Shown here: positions 1 through 7,069 of the stretch, piece by piece
How positions within the stretch are numbered: the stretch's first letter is position 1
How the letters are laid out: the number at the start of each line of letters is the position of its first letter
Assembly (NCBI GenBank): GCA_900770605.1
Contig: CAAGKS010000080.1
Location: 1-22,342, forward strand
DNA from: Clostridia bacterium
GTDB lineage: Bacteria > Bacillota > Clostridia > Oscillospirales > CAG-272
DNA: 22,342 bases
Reading direction: 5' to 3'
The notes under the pieces: generated by a model
What the model was told of the DNA's origin: nothing
The model's database searches: none
What the model saw: the letters and a program-made list of their open reading frames with translations, nothing else
Program-made: the position numbers and the translations under genes

Positions 1-20
1 AAACGAATTAAATATTTGCG

Positions 21-56
21 AAAAAAAGTAGCCGCGGCTATTTTTATAGCCGCGGC
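21..56 (-). terminator. Intrinsic terminator of the galT/EEP operon
   Basis: An 11-bp perfect stem (positions 31-41 pairing with 46-56, GC-rich GCCGCGGC core) closes a TTTT loop. Read on the minus strand it is followed by TAC and a run of seven T. It lies 19 bases after the stop codon of the EEP lipoprotein gene, so it is the rho-independent end of the minus-strand operon that starts at galT. Confidence 0.93.
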
Positions 57-75
57 GATAACCGATATAATGATA

Positions 76-1824
76 TTATTTTGTAAATTTGATATCAGCG
101 AATACGGGCTGATGGTCGGTAAGCGTTGCGGAAGCGTTTTCAGTTCCCGCGTGGTAGAGCACGTCGAACGTACCGCTTCTGCCTATGATGTGGTCGATGT
201 ACTCGCCCTGATGCTTGAAGCTGGGACGGATAACGTTATTATTAGTTGCGATCTTACTTGCAATGGCGCCGTTGATCTTTTCAAGGAAGAGATCGAGGTA
301 CCTTCCGTCGAACCTGTGGCTGTTGAAGTCACCTGTGCTGAATACGTGAGCGTTGGGATACTGCTCCTCAAGGTATTTTACTACCTCAGCCATCTTGACA
401 GCGTCAACGGACTGCTTGGCAGCGCCCACTACGGCGTCTTCCCTCTCCCAATGCCAGTGAGCAGAGAGCAGAGCGATCTCAAGGCTGGGATCGTTTATGC
501 TCGTGAACTTCGCGCTGGTGATTCCGCTTCCGTACGCGCCGTTTGCCGCGTTGGGAGCATAGGACATAATGTCGAAGTTCTGGTAGTCGCAGGTGAATTT
601 ATCGGAGCGGTAGATAATGGGGCTATGGTTGGTGCTTCCGCTGTACTTTGTAAGGATTATGGAATATTCTATTCCATAGGTCTCCTTAATGATATCGAGG
701 AAGTTCAACAACGGTGTGTGGAAGCCGGAATCCATTTCCTGAACGCCAACGAAGTCGGGAGTGTAGTCAACGAGTATCTTTGCCAATATCTCAGCTCTCT
801 CCTCGGATACGGGATAGATATTAGTCTTGTTTTCGTCACCGGATATAGATTGGTAGCTGAGTATGTTCGCGGTCATTATACGAACGTCTGTGCCTGAGGT
901 GAGCGGAATGCTCTCAGTAGCAAGGTTGGTCTTTGCATGTGTACCCGTGGGAATGGTGAGCGTCTTGTCGATAAGCATATCAGCAAGCGCGTATCCGCCG
1001 ATCTTTGCGGAGTGAAGTCCGCCGCAAACTATCTGGAGCTGACCCTTTTCAACCACGAACTTGTACTCCATAAGATAAGTGGCGTCTCTGTAGCACTTCT
1101 CGGAGAGGTATCTGTTGGTCTTTCCAACGAGTATCTCGTAAGCGGTCTCGGGTGTTCCTGTGTCCTTGGAGACGTCGAGAGTTTTACCTGTGATCATTTT
1201 GATGCGCTGCTGTATCTTCTCAGCAGTCTCGCGGTTGCCAGTGCCCTTCGCGGCGTAAACTATGGTGTACTTTGAAAGGTTTTGCACCTCGAACGCTGCA
1301 GGGAAGGCTTTGCTTCCGTCGAAGCAATACTCGCGAAGAGTAAGCGTCTTGGTTGCTCCGTCATAGTTGGAGGTGATGAGATTCTTTGTGAAATATTTGA
1401 GAGCCTCAACGGTTGCGGTGTCAAAATGTCCCGCAAGCACGATGTGCTTGCCTGCCTTTTCGATGGTGTAAGCGTCCGCGTTACCCTTCAGGGCATCTAT
1501 TGCCGCAGCAGACTCAGCAAAGCCCGTAGCGCCGATGAGTATGTAGCTTGCATCGGGATCGGTAGCCTTGGATGCTTTGATGTATTCCATCTTTACGCCT
1601 GTGGTGTTTCTGATGGCGGTGATGAGATTACCCATTTCTTCAAGAATAGCGTCTGAGCAGCTATCGGGGTAAACGATGGTGTACTTAGCCTCGCCGTTTT
1701 TGATGATCTCAACGGGAGCGGCAGTAGGCGTATCATCATCTTCGGTTTCCTTACAGGAGGGAATGATGAATACACAGCTCATTATAAAAGTAAAAATGAG
1801 CAAAAGTGAAATAATTTTTTTCAT
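76..1824 (-). CDS. Lipoprotein with C-terminal endonuclease/exonuclease/phosphatase (EEP) domain
   Basis: Predicted exported, lipid-anchored protein of 582 residues whose C-terminal half is an EEP-fold metal-dependent phosphoesterase. The N-terminus is a lipoprotein signal (MKK, hydrophobic stretch 4-21, lipobox ending at Cys24; Cys17 is an alternative). Two related alpha/beta modules follow at about 47-165 and 185-288, each opening with KYTIVY; the second holds EILVGKTNR. They resemble the non-catalytic N-terminal domains of GH20 and GH67 enzymes. The EEP domain spans about 312-582 with TAN (318-320), the metal-binding Glu363 in VQEMD, HWHWE (456-460), TGDFNSH (497-503), DH at 544-545 and the terminal DH at 570-571, so the active site looks intact. 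The ATG start has AAGGAAGG upstream. It is the last gene of the galT operon, 21 bases after its shorter paralogue. The substrate (nucleic acid, lipid or sugar phosphate) cannot be told from sequence. Confidence 0.85.
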   Translation of the reverse strand: MKKIISLLLIFTFIMSCVFIIPSCKETEDDDTPTAAPVEIIKNGEAKYTIVYPDSCSDAILEEMGNLITAIRNTTGVKMEYIKASKATDPDASYILIGATGFAESAAAIDALKGNADAYTIEKAGKHIVLAGHFDTATVEALKYFTKNLITSNYDGATKTLTLREYCFDGSKAFPAAFEVQNLSKYTIVYAAKGTGNRETAEKIQQRIKMITGKTLDVSKDTGTPETAYEILVGKTNRYLSEKCYRDATYLMEYKFVVEKGQLQIVCGGLHSAKIGGYALADMLIDKTLTIPTGTHAKTNLATESIPLTSGTDVRIMTANILSYQSISGDENKTNIYPVSEERAEILAKILVDYTPDFVGVQEMDSGFHTPLLNFLDIIKETYGIEYSIILTKYSGSTNHSPIIYRSDKFTCDYQNFDIMSYAPNAANGAYGSGITSAKFTSINDPSLEIALLSAHWHWEREDAVVGAAKQSVDAVKMAEVVKYLEEQYPNAHVFSTGDFNSHRFDGRYLDLFLEKINGAIASKIATNNNVIRPSFKHQGEYIDHIIGRSGTFDVLYHAGTENASATLTDHQPVFADIKFTK

Positions 1825-1845
1825 AGTAAACCTTCCTTAATATGT

Positions 1846-3048
1846 TCAAATGAATTTAATATCAGCAAAAATCGGCATGTGGTCTGTTAATATATCAGAG
1901 TGATTTTTAGTAGAGGAGTGGAAGAGCACGTCAAACGTACCCCTTCTGCCTACCACGTGGTCTATAAAATATCCCATGTGAATAAGCCCTGGAACGTGAA
2001 CTCCCTTGGCGATAGCTATCTGCTCCGCCGCTACGCCGTCCACGGCTTCAAGATATCTGTTGAAATACCTTTCATTGAAGCGGTGGCTGTTGAAGTCACC
2101 GGTGCTGAAAACGCGAACGCCGGGGTAGGTGGCTTCAAGATATTTCGTGGTTGCCGCAAGATCGTCGGCATCTATCTGCTGGCGAGGGATCTCGGGCGCG
2201 GCGTCCTCCTTTTCCCAGTGCCAGTGATTTGAAAGCAGGGCGATCTGAATGCTCGGATCGCGCTTGTCTGTAAATTTCGTGCTTGAAATTCCGCAAGGGA
2301 ACATCGTGGAATAGCGATCGGTAAGCTCGTAATTCGGGGGCGCGAAGTTTTTGTAATCCAAGGAGTACTCGTCCGCGCGGTAAATGATCGGGCAGTCGTT
2401 GGTCTTGTCAAGGTGATGCGTAAGAGTTATGGCGTAGTCAAGGCCGTAGTGCTGCCTGAGTATCTTGAAGTACTGCTCCATAGGCGCAAAGAATTTTACG
2501 TCCATCTCCTGAACGCCCACAAGATCGGGCGTGTAGTCAACGAGGAGCTTGGCAAGTATCTCGGAGCGCTCTGAGGAAACGGGGTGCTTTCCGTTGTGCC
2601 TTGCGCAGATGTAGCATTCGCCGAGCACGTTTATGCTCATAATGCGCACGTCAGTTCCTTTGGTGTGGGGAATGAGCTCGGTGGTAAGATCGGTCTTGCT
2701 TCCCTTAAGAGCTGCAAGAGAGCCGTTCTTGAGCGCCTCGCAAAGCGCGTATATCGCGTATTTTGCAGAGTGAGGGCCGCCACAGGCGATCTGGATATTT
2801 CCGCCGTCAACAACGAGCTCGTACGTCATCAGGCGTTTTGCGCCGTCATTCGCGTAGCAACGCGTAGAGAGCGCGCGGTCAGTATGTCCGATAAGTATCT
2901 CGTTGTCGGCAGGCGCGCTATCGACGTCAGCAAGAACGGGGAGAGTAACTCCCATCGCCTCCTGCAAGGCGTCGCGCAAAATAATAGCGGATCTTTCGTA
3001 ACCGATAAGATCGGTGGAGTAAACTATTTTATAATCATTGGTGATCAT
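1846..3048 (-). CDS. Cytoplasmic EEP-family phosphoesterase paralogue
   Basis: A 400-residue protein homologous to the downstream lipoprotein but without a signal peptide, so probably cytosolic. It has one N-terminal alpha/beta module (about 6-104, opening DYKIVY, with EILIGHTDR at 50-58) and an EEP domain (about 132-400). The catalytic set is complete: SIN (138-140), Glu181 in VQEMD, HWHWE (275-279), TGDFNSH (316-322), DH at 363-364 and 389-390. I chose the ATG at 3048 because AAAGGAG lies just upstream at normal spacing and the protein then begins at the first conserved strand. A longer open frame back to 3198 would overlap the upstream hydrolase gene and adds unrelated residues. Gaps are 31 bases to the hydrolase and 21 to the lipoprotein gene. 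Parts of the DNA closely match the neighbouring gene (for example 1918-1970 against 149-201), indicating tandem duplication. Substrate unknown. Confidence 0.83.
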   Translation of the reverse strand: MITNDYKIVYSTDLIGYERSAIILRDALQEAMGVTLPVLADVDSAPADNEILIGHTDRALSTRCYANDGAKRLMTYELVVDGGNIQIACGGPHSAKYAIYALCEALKNGSLAALKGSKTDLTTELIPHTKGTDVRIMSINVLGECYICARHNGKHPVSSERSEILAKLLVDYTPDLVGVQEMDVKFFAPMEQYFKILRQHYGLDYAITLTHHLDKTNDCPIIYRADEYSLDYKNFAPPNYELTDRYSTMFPCGISSTKFTDKRDPSIQIALLSNHWHWEKEDAAPEIPRQQIDADDLAATTKYLEATYPGVRVFSTGDFNSHRFNERYFNRYLEAVDGVAAEQIAIAKGVHVPGLIHMGYFIDHVVGRRGTFDVLFHSSTKNHSDILTDHMPIFADIKFI

Positions 3049-3079
3049 TGACTTATCTCCTTTCGCTTTACAAGCAGCG

Positions 3080-4012
3080 TTAAATAAATCTGTCGAACCA
3101 CAATACAAGCTCCTCGCGCATAACGGGCGTTGTCTTGTGGGCAATTCCCTCGAGCAGATGAAGCTCAGCATAACAGCCTGCGCGATGAATTGAGTCAACG
3201 TATTCCTTTACCATAATGGGATCAACTGTCGTGTCGGCGAGTCCTTGCCATATTTTGATGGGGCAGGGCGGTATTACCGCGCGTTCGCCCTCGGCGGTCG
3301 TGAATGAACGAGTGCGGTAAGGATTGAAGCCTATGGTGTTTTGCTCGCACCATTCTCCGCTCGGGAAGCGATAGACGTTTATCAGTATGTCGTGGCTGCT
3401 CGCGCCGTATTTTCTGACATGTGTCTTGTCCCACGTACCGATGCAGTAGTGGTCTCCAACGGTAACGCCGTCCATATTAAGTCTTGGATATATAAGTCCT
3501 GCGGCAAGCACTATCGAGGGGAACGTGTTTACGAAGTTCATCGCAACGTGTCCGCCCATAGACGAGCCTGCTATCATAACGCGCTCGGAAAGGTTGAAAT
3601 GCGTAACGGCGTATCTGTATGCCTTGAATGCCGCGAATATATGCTCAGGGCAGCCCATAGTCAAGCCGTCAGGCTCGGAGCCGCATACGTCGAGCGCGGC
3701 GTATCCTGCATCAACACAGTTGGCGGTAAGACCTAATCCGCCAATGCAGTCGTCATCGGCGCATACCCGTTTACCTGCTCCGTGGAAGGAGAGAATGAGA
3801 GGGGTCTTGCGGCCTCGCTTGGAATAGGATTTCGGGAGAGCAAGAACGCATTCGCATTTTCTCGGCTCATAGCGGTCTGTGACCTCGTGCGCCTGTGAAG
3901 CGGATACGTCTCTGAAATGGTTGAACTCTACGTCGAAAAAGATATATTCACGCTTATTGCCGTTTGAATCAGCGATCTTTTTTATCCGTACGTTATTTTT
4001 ATCGCAACGCAT
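3080..4012 (-). CDS. Alpha/beta hydrolase (serine esterase/peptidase-like)
   Basis: A 310-residue soluble alpha/beta hydrolase of the esterase/prolyl-oligopeptidase-like group. A core strand and oxyanion region is seen at SFHGAG (75-80). The nucleophile elbow is GSSMGGH (149-155), with Ser151 as nucleophile. Asp260 in GLADTTV and His292 in IAHKT are the likely remaining triad members. No signal peptide is present, so it should act in the cytosol. The ATG is preceded by AAAAAGGAG at good spacing. It sits between galT (39-base gap) and the EEP genes (31-base gap) in one operon, which suggests deacylation of a carbohydrate or another small substrate handled by the same pathway; that is inference. 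The family is broad and the substrate cannot be assigned. Confidence 0.8.
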   Translation of the reverse strand: MRCDKNNVRIKKIADSNGNKREYIFFDVEFNHFRDVSASQAHEVTDRYEPRKCECVLALPKSYSKRGRKTPLILSFHGAGKRVCADDDCIGGLGLTANCVDAGYAALDVCGSEPDGLTMGCPEHIFAAFKAYRYAVTHFNLSERVMIAGSSMGGHVAMNFVNTFPSIVLAAGLIYPRLNMDGVTVGDHYCIGTWDKTHVRKYGASSHDILINVYRFPSGEWCEQNTIGFNPYRTRSFTTAEGERAVIPPCPIKIWQGLADTTVDPIMVKEYVDSIHRAGCYAELHLLEGIAHKTTPVMREELVLWFDRFI

Positions 4013-4051
4013 TTTGAAGTCTCCTTTTTATGAGTAATAACGGTATGCTTA

Positions 4052-5566
4052 TCAGCCGTTGTTTACGTTGTCAACGAAGCGCAGGAACGCGGCGCGACCC
4101 TCGGGAGTGCGCTTGTAAACACCTGCGTCCTCAAGAACGCGCTCGAATACCTTTCCTATCTCTCGGCAGAGAATCGTCTCGGTGTTTTCGAGTGTGAATT
4201 CGTAAGCGCCCTTTATGGTCTCAAACCATTCCTTGTGCTTTACGATATCCTCGTTTTCCGCAAAGTCGCGGCCCTCAAGGATATACTGCTTCATAGTCTG
4301 TATCTCACCCTTAAGTCTTGCGGGGAGTACTGCAAGGCCCATTACCTCGATAAGACCGATGTTTTCCTTCTTTATGTGGTGTACGTCGGCGTGGGGGTGA
4401 TATACTCCCAAGGGGTGCTCGGGGGTCGTTATATTATTTCTGAGAACGAGGTCAAGCTCAAAGGAGCCGTTTCTCATTCGAGCGATAGGCGTTATGGTGT
4501 TGTGAGGCTCACCGTCGGTCTCTGCAAATATAAATGCAGCCTCGTCGGTGTACGCGCGCCATGCGGCGAGTATCTTGTCCGCGAGCCCTACCAGGCGCAT
4601 CTTATCCGTGGAGCGAAGTCTGATAACAGACATAGGCCACGCTACGATACCTGCCTCAACGTCCTCAAAGCCCTCAAAGGCAAGAGGGGCTTCGATCTTA
4701 GCCTCTGCCATAGCAAAGGTGTAATTACCGCCCTGCATATGATCGTGTGTCAGTATAGAGCCGCCAACGATGGGCAGATCGGCATTAGAGCCGATGAAGT
4801 AGTGGGGGAACTGCTCAACGAAATCAAGCGCTCTGCAAAACGTGCCGTGGTCTATCGCCATAGGCGTGTGATCTGCGGAGAGAACGATACAGTGCTCGTT
4901 GTAGTAAACGTAGGGGGAGTACTGCATATACCATCTGTGAGAGTTGAGCTCAAGGGGAATGAGGCGCAAGGTCTGTCTTGCAGGTTTTGCGGCGTTTCCA
5001 AAGTATCCCTCGTTCTCGTGGCAGAGCAGGCACTTGGGATATCCGCCCTGAGGGATAAGCTTTGCGGCAGCTATCGCCTTGGGATCCTTCTCGGGCTTGG
5101 AGAGGTTAACGGTTATATCAAGAGCGCCGTATTTGCCCTCGTACACCCACTTCATATCCTTAGCCACGCGGTAGGTACGGATATAGTCGCTCGCGCGGCA
5201 GAGACCGTAGAAATAATCGGTAGCCGCAGAGGGATCTATTGAGTAAAGCGAGAAGAAGTTTTTGATGATCTCGCTGGGTCTGGGCGTCAGCTCTCCCATT
5301 ATTCTGGTGTCGAACAGATCTCTGAACGCCACGGAATTATTTTCTATAAGACCTGTCTCAAAGGCGTAGTCGCAGATATATGCAAGTATATCCTCAAGCT
5401 CACACGGCTCGGTGGACACAGGCTCAACGAACTCGGGGATCTGAAGAATACCCAAGATACTGTTGGTGCAATATGCCACGTCGTCCTTCTCGATAAGAGA
5501 GTTTTTGAGCGCGTATTCTATGAGCTGCTGTATTTTTTGAGATATTTCTTTGTAGTTTTCAGACAC
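4052..5566 (-). CDS. galT: UDP-glucose--hexose-1-phosphate uridylyltransferase, class II
   Basis: GalT exchanges UMP between UDP-glucose and galactose 1-phosphate in the Leloir pathway. The 504-residue length and sequence match the Bacillota-type class II family rather than the roughly 350-residue class I enzymes. Visible landmarks are KCLLCHENEGYFG (178-190), the region around RWYMQYSPYVYYNEHC (211-226), and the active-site segment THDHMQGGNYTFAM (273-286), with His274 and His276 in place of the class I HPH motif. The start is GTG at 5566, with AGGAGG seven bases upstream. It is the first gene of the four-gene minus-strand operon. No galK, galE or sugar transporter is in the window, so galactose or galactosyl substrate supply must come from elsewhere. 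Confidence 0.93.
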   Translation of the reverse strand: MSENYKEISQKIQQLIEYALKNSLIEKDDVAYCTNSILGILQIPEFVEPVSTEPCELEDILAYICDYAFETGLIENNSVAFRDLFDTRIMGELTPRPSEIIKNFFSLYSIDPSAATDYFYGLCRASDYIRTYRVAKDMKWVYEGKYGALDITVNLSKPEKDPKAIAAAKLIPQGGYPKCLLCHENEGYFGNAAKPARQTLRLIPLELNSHRWYMQYSPYVYYNEHCIVLSADHTPMAIDHGTFCRALDFVEQFPHYFIGSNADLPIVGGSILTHDHMQGGNYTFAMAEAKIEAPLAFEGFEDVEAGIVAWPMSVIRLRSTDKMRLVGLADKILAAWRAYTDEAAFIFAETDGEPHNTITPIARMRNGSFELDLVLRNNITTPEHPLGVYHPHADVHHIKKENIGLIEVMGLAVLPARLKGEIQTMKQYILEGRDFAENEDIVKHKEWFETIKGAYEFTLENTETILCREIGKVFERVLEDAGVYKRTPEGRAAFLRFVDNVNNG

Positions 5567-5608
5567 AGGAAAGTCCTCCTTGATAGATAAACATAATCAT
5601 ACATAATA

Positions 5609-5637
5609 ATTATATCACTAAACACTACAAATGTCAA
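5609..5637 (-). promoter_or_regulatory. Sigma-A promoter of the galT operon
   Basis: On the minus strand the sequence reads TTGACA (5637-5632), a 17-base spacer, then TATAAT (5614-5609): a perfect consensus promoter. The -10 box ends about 43 bases before the galT GTG codon. No operator palindrome is obvious around it. Confidence 0.88.
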
Positions 5638-5674
5638 AGGATTTATTGATTTTTACAATTTTTTTTGGCATTGG

Positions 5675-5703
5675 TTGACAACGCTATTGGTATATGATAA
5701 AAT
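5675..5703 (+). promoter_or_regulatory. Sigma-A promoter of the DUF1934 unit
   Basis: TTGACA (5675-5680), a 17-base spacer and TAAAAT (5698-5703) lie 36 bases before the GTG start of the DUF1934 gene. It is arranged back to back with the galT promoter, with 37 bases between the two -35 boxes. Confidence 0.83.
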
Positions 5704-5738
5704 ATACGCGATGATAAAAAAAGCGTGAGGTAAGAGAC

Positions 5739-6230
5739 GTGGAAAAAGAGATAAAAATACGTATTGAATCCATAACGTACGAGGTAGAGGCATCTCTGTT
5801 TGGTGTTGACGAGGCTGACGAGGATCAGTTCGAGATCGGCGACGTAGAGGTATCGCCCGAGCCTGACAGAATAGAGATAAAGACATTTGGAATTTTCCGC
5901 ATAGACGGCGACAGAGCCGAGATATCGTACGAGGAGAGTGAGGCTACGGGAATGGAGGGCTCGCTGACGTCGGTATCCTTCGATATGCGCGACGCGGGAC
6001 TTGTTACGATGGCGCGCACAGGCTTGGTGTCCACCGCGCTGGTGTTTGAAAAGGGCAAGAGACATCATTGTATATATAAAACTCCGTATATGCCGTTTGA
6101 GATATGCGTAAATACCTTGAACGTCAGAAACCGCATAGCAGAGGCGGGAACGCTGGAGCTTGACTACGTCATAGAGATCAGAGGCGCAAAGGCGGAGCGT
6201 ACCAAATTCTCAATGAAGATAATGGACTGA
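5739..6230 (+). CDS. DUF1934 (YwiB-like) beta-barrel protein
   Basis: A 163-residue protein that fits the DUF1934 family (B. subtilis YwiB), small calycin-like beta-barrel proteins of unknown function common in Bacillota. Alternating strands run through the chain, and the conserved central and C-terminal segments are recognisable (for example FEKGKRHHCIYKTPYMPFEI at 105-124, then a strand-rich end). There is no signal peptide or membrane segment. The start is GTG at 5739 with TGAGG upstream. It is the first gene after its own promoter and is followed after four bases by a GyrI-like gene. In other Clostridia this family often sits near argS, which is not seen here. Function is not established. 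Confidence 0.75.
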   Translation: MEKEIKIRIESITYEVEASLFGVDEADEDQFEIGDVEVSPEPDRIEIKTFGIFRIDGDRAEISYEESEATGMEGSLTSVSFDMRDAGLVTMARTGLVSTALVFEKGKRHHCIYKTPYMPFEICVNTLNVRNRIAEAGTLELDYVIEIRGAKAERTKFSMKIMD

Positions 6231-6234
6231 CGCT

Positions 6235-6585
6235 ATGAGATTTGAGGGAATATCACGCGAATTCTCCTTAGTAGGCGAGGGACAGTACGAGACCATCGGT
6301 CAGTTTTGGGACGATATGACGGAGATATACGGGCTTGAAAATCTTTGCGGCTTGGGCTATCGCTGGGACGGAGACGTTATCTATTATGCCATTGGGCTGA
6401 AGAACGGCTGCATAGAAGGCTGTAATTTCAGCATAGAGCTTCCCGATGACGAGTGGATAACTGTCACGGGAAAAACCGATGACTTAAAGCTTATCTACGA
6501 TGATATATACAAGTCAGGCGCGCTGAAATTTGAGATCGAAGCTTTTTATGATGACGGAAGCTGCGAGATAAAATATTATCGCTGA
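6235..6585 (+). CDS. Stand-alone GyrI-like / AraC-type effector-binding domain protein
   Basis: A 116-residue soluble protein that resembles the GyrI-like small-molecule-binding domain (also found at the C-terminus of AraC- and MerR-type regulators). The pattern GQYETIGQFWDDM (16-28), then GLGYRWDGDVIYYAIGL, then a terminal beta strand (residues 97-116) is typical. No DNA-binding domain is fused. The gene begins four bases after the DUF1934 stop codon and has only a weak ribosome binding site, so translation is probably coupled. Such single-domain proteins may bind or sequester cationic or aromatic small molecules; the ligand here is unknown. It is the last gene before the bidirectional terminator. 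Confidence 0.62.
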   Translation: MRFEGISREFSLVGEGQYETIGQFWDDMTEIYGLENLCGLGYRWDGDVIYYAIGLKNGCIEGCNFSIELPDDEWITVTGKTDDLKLIYDDIYKSGALKFEIEAFYDDGSCEIKYYR

Positions 6586-6613
6586 GCTTGAATTTACAAC
6601 AGAATATAAAAAT

Positions 6614-6645
6614 ATCCCGACGGTGATAAAAAGCTCCGTCGGGAT
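6614..6645. terminator. Bidirectional intrinsic terminator
   Basis: A 10-bp perfect stem (ATCCCGACGG at 6614-6623 with CCGTCGGGAT at 6636-6645) closes a 12-base loop. On the plus strand it is followed by TTTCTT; on the minus strand by ATTTTTATA. It sits between the converging ends of the GyrI-like gene and aroQ, so it can stop both transcripts. Confidence 0.87.
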
Positions 6646-6649
6646 TTTC

Positions 6650-7069
6650 TTATTCAAAATATTCAAGCGCCTTGCGGTAGCCCTCAAAGCCAAGGCCGCA
6701 GATGGTCTTTTTTGCAACGAGGGAAACGAACGAGTGCTTGCGGAAATCCTCGCGCGCATTTATATCCGAGAGGTGTACCTCAACGGTGGGTATCGCCACG
6801 GCGCTGAGCGCGTCAAGGATAGCCACACTCGTGTGGGTGTACGCCGCAGGATTTATAATTATTCCGTCGAATACTCCGTACGCGGACTGGATAACGTCAA
6901 CTATCTCGCCCTCGTGGTTGGACTGGAACAGCGTGACCTTGTGTCCAAGCTCCTTTGCGGCGTCCTTGACGTAGGTTTCAAGCGCCCCAAAATCCTGCTT
7001 GCCGTAGATCTCTGGCTCGCGGATACCAAGCATATTCAGATTAGGTCCGTTTATAACTAATATATTCAT
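6650..7069 (-). CDS. aroQ: 3-dehydroquinate dehydratase, type II
   Basis: Catalyses the third shikimate-pathway step, 3-dehydroquinate to 3-dehydroshikimate, in the cytosol as a dodecamer. The 139 residues match the usual length of type II enzymes. Signature positions are present: [17 protein letters not shown] (7-23) with catalytic Tyr22 and the flexible-loop Arg17, Asn73 in [10 protein letters not shown] with His79, Glu97 and His99 in VEVHLSDI, Arg106 in NARE, and Arg110. The start ATG overlaps the aroE-aroK stop codon (ATGA) and is preceded by AGAGGTAAG. It is the last gene of the twelve-gene minus-strand run and stops just before the bidirectional terminator. Confidence 0.96.
   Translation of the reverse strand: MNILVINGPNLNMLGIREPEIYGKQDFGALETYVKDAAKELGHKVTLFQSNHEGEIVDVIQSAYGVFDGIIINPAAYTHTSVAILDALSAVAIPTVEVHLSDINAREDFRKHSFVSLVAKKTICGLGFEGYRKALEYFE

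Noticed and set aside
16..897. Open frame of 293 codons with a hydrophobic start, opposite the EEP lipoprotein gene
   Set aside because: It begins inside the terminator hairpin, has no Shine-Dalgarno sequence and mirrors the EEP coding region.
3049..3198. Longer N-terminus for the cytosolic EEP protein
   Set aside because: It would overlap the upstream hydrolase gene, adds residues without family similarity, and a good ribosome binding site supports the ATG at 3048.
4235..5242. Long open frame (335 codons) on the plus strand opposite galT
   Set aside because: It lies fully inside galT on the opposite strand, has no ribosome binding site and resembles no protein family; galT has full motif support.
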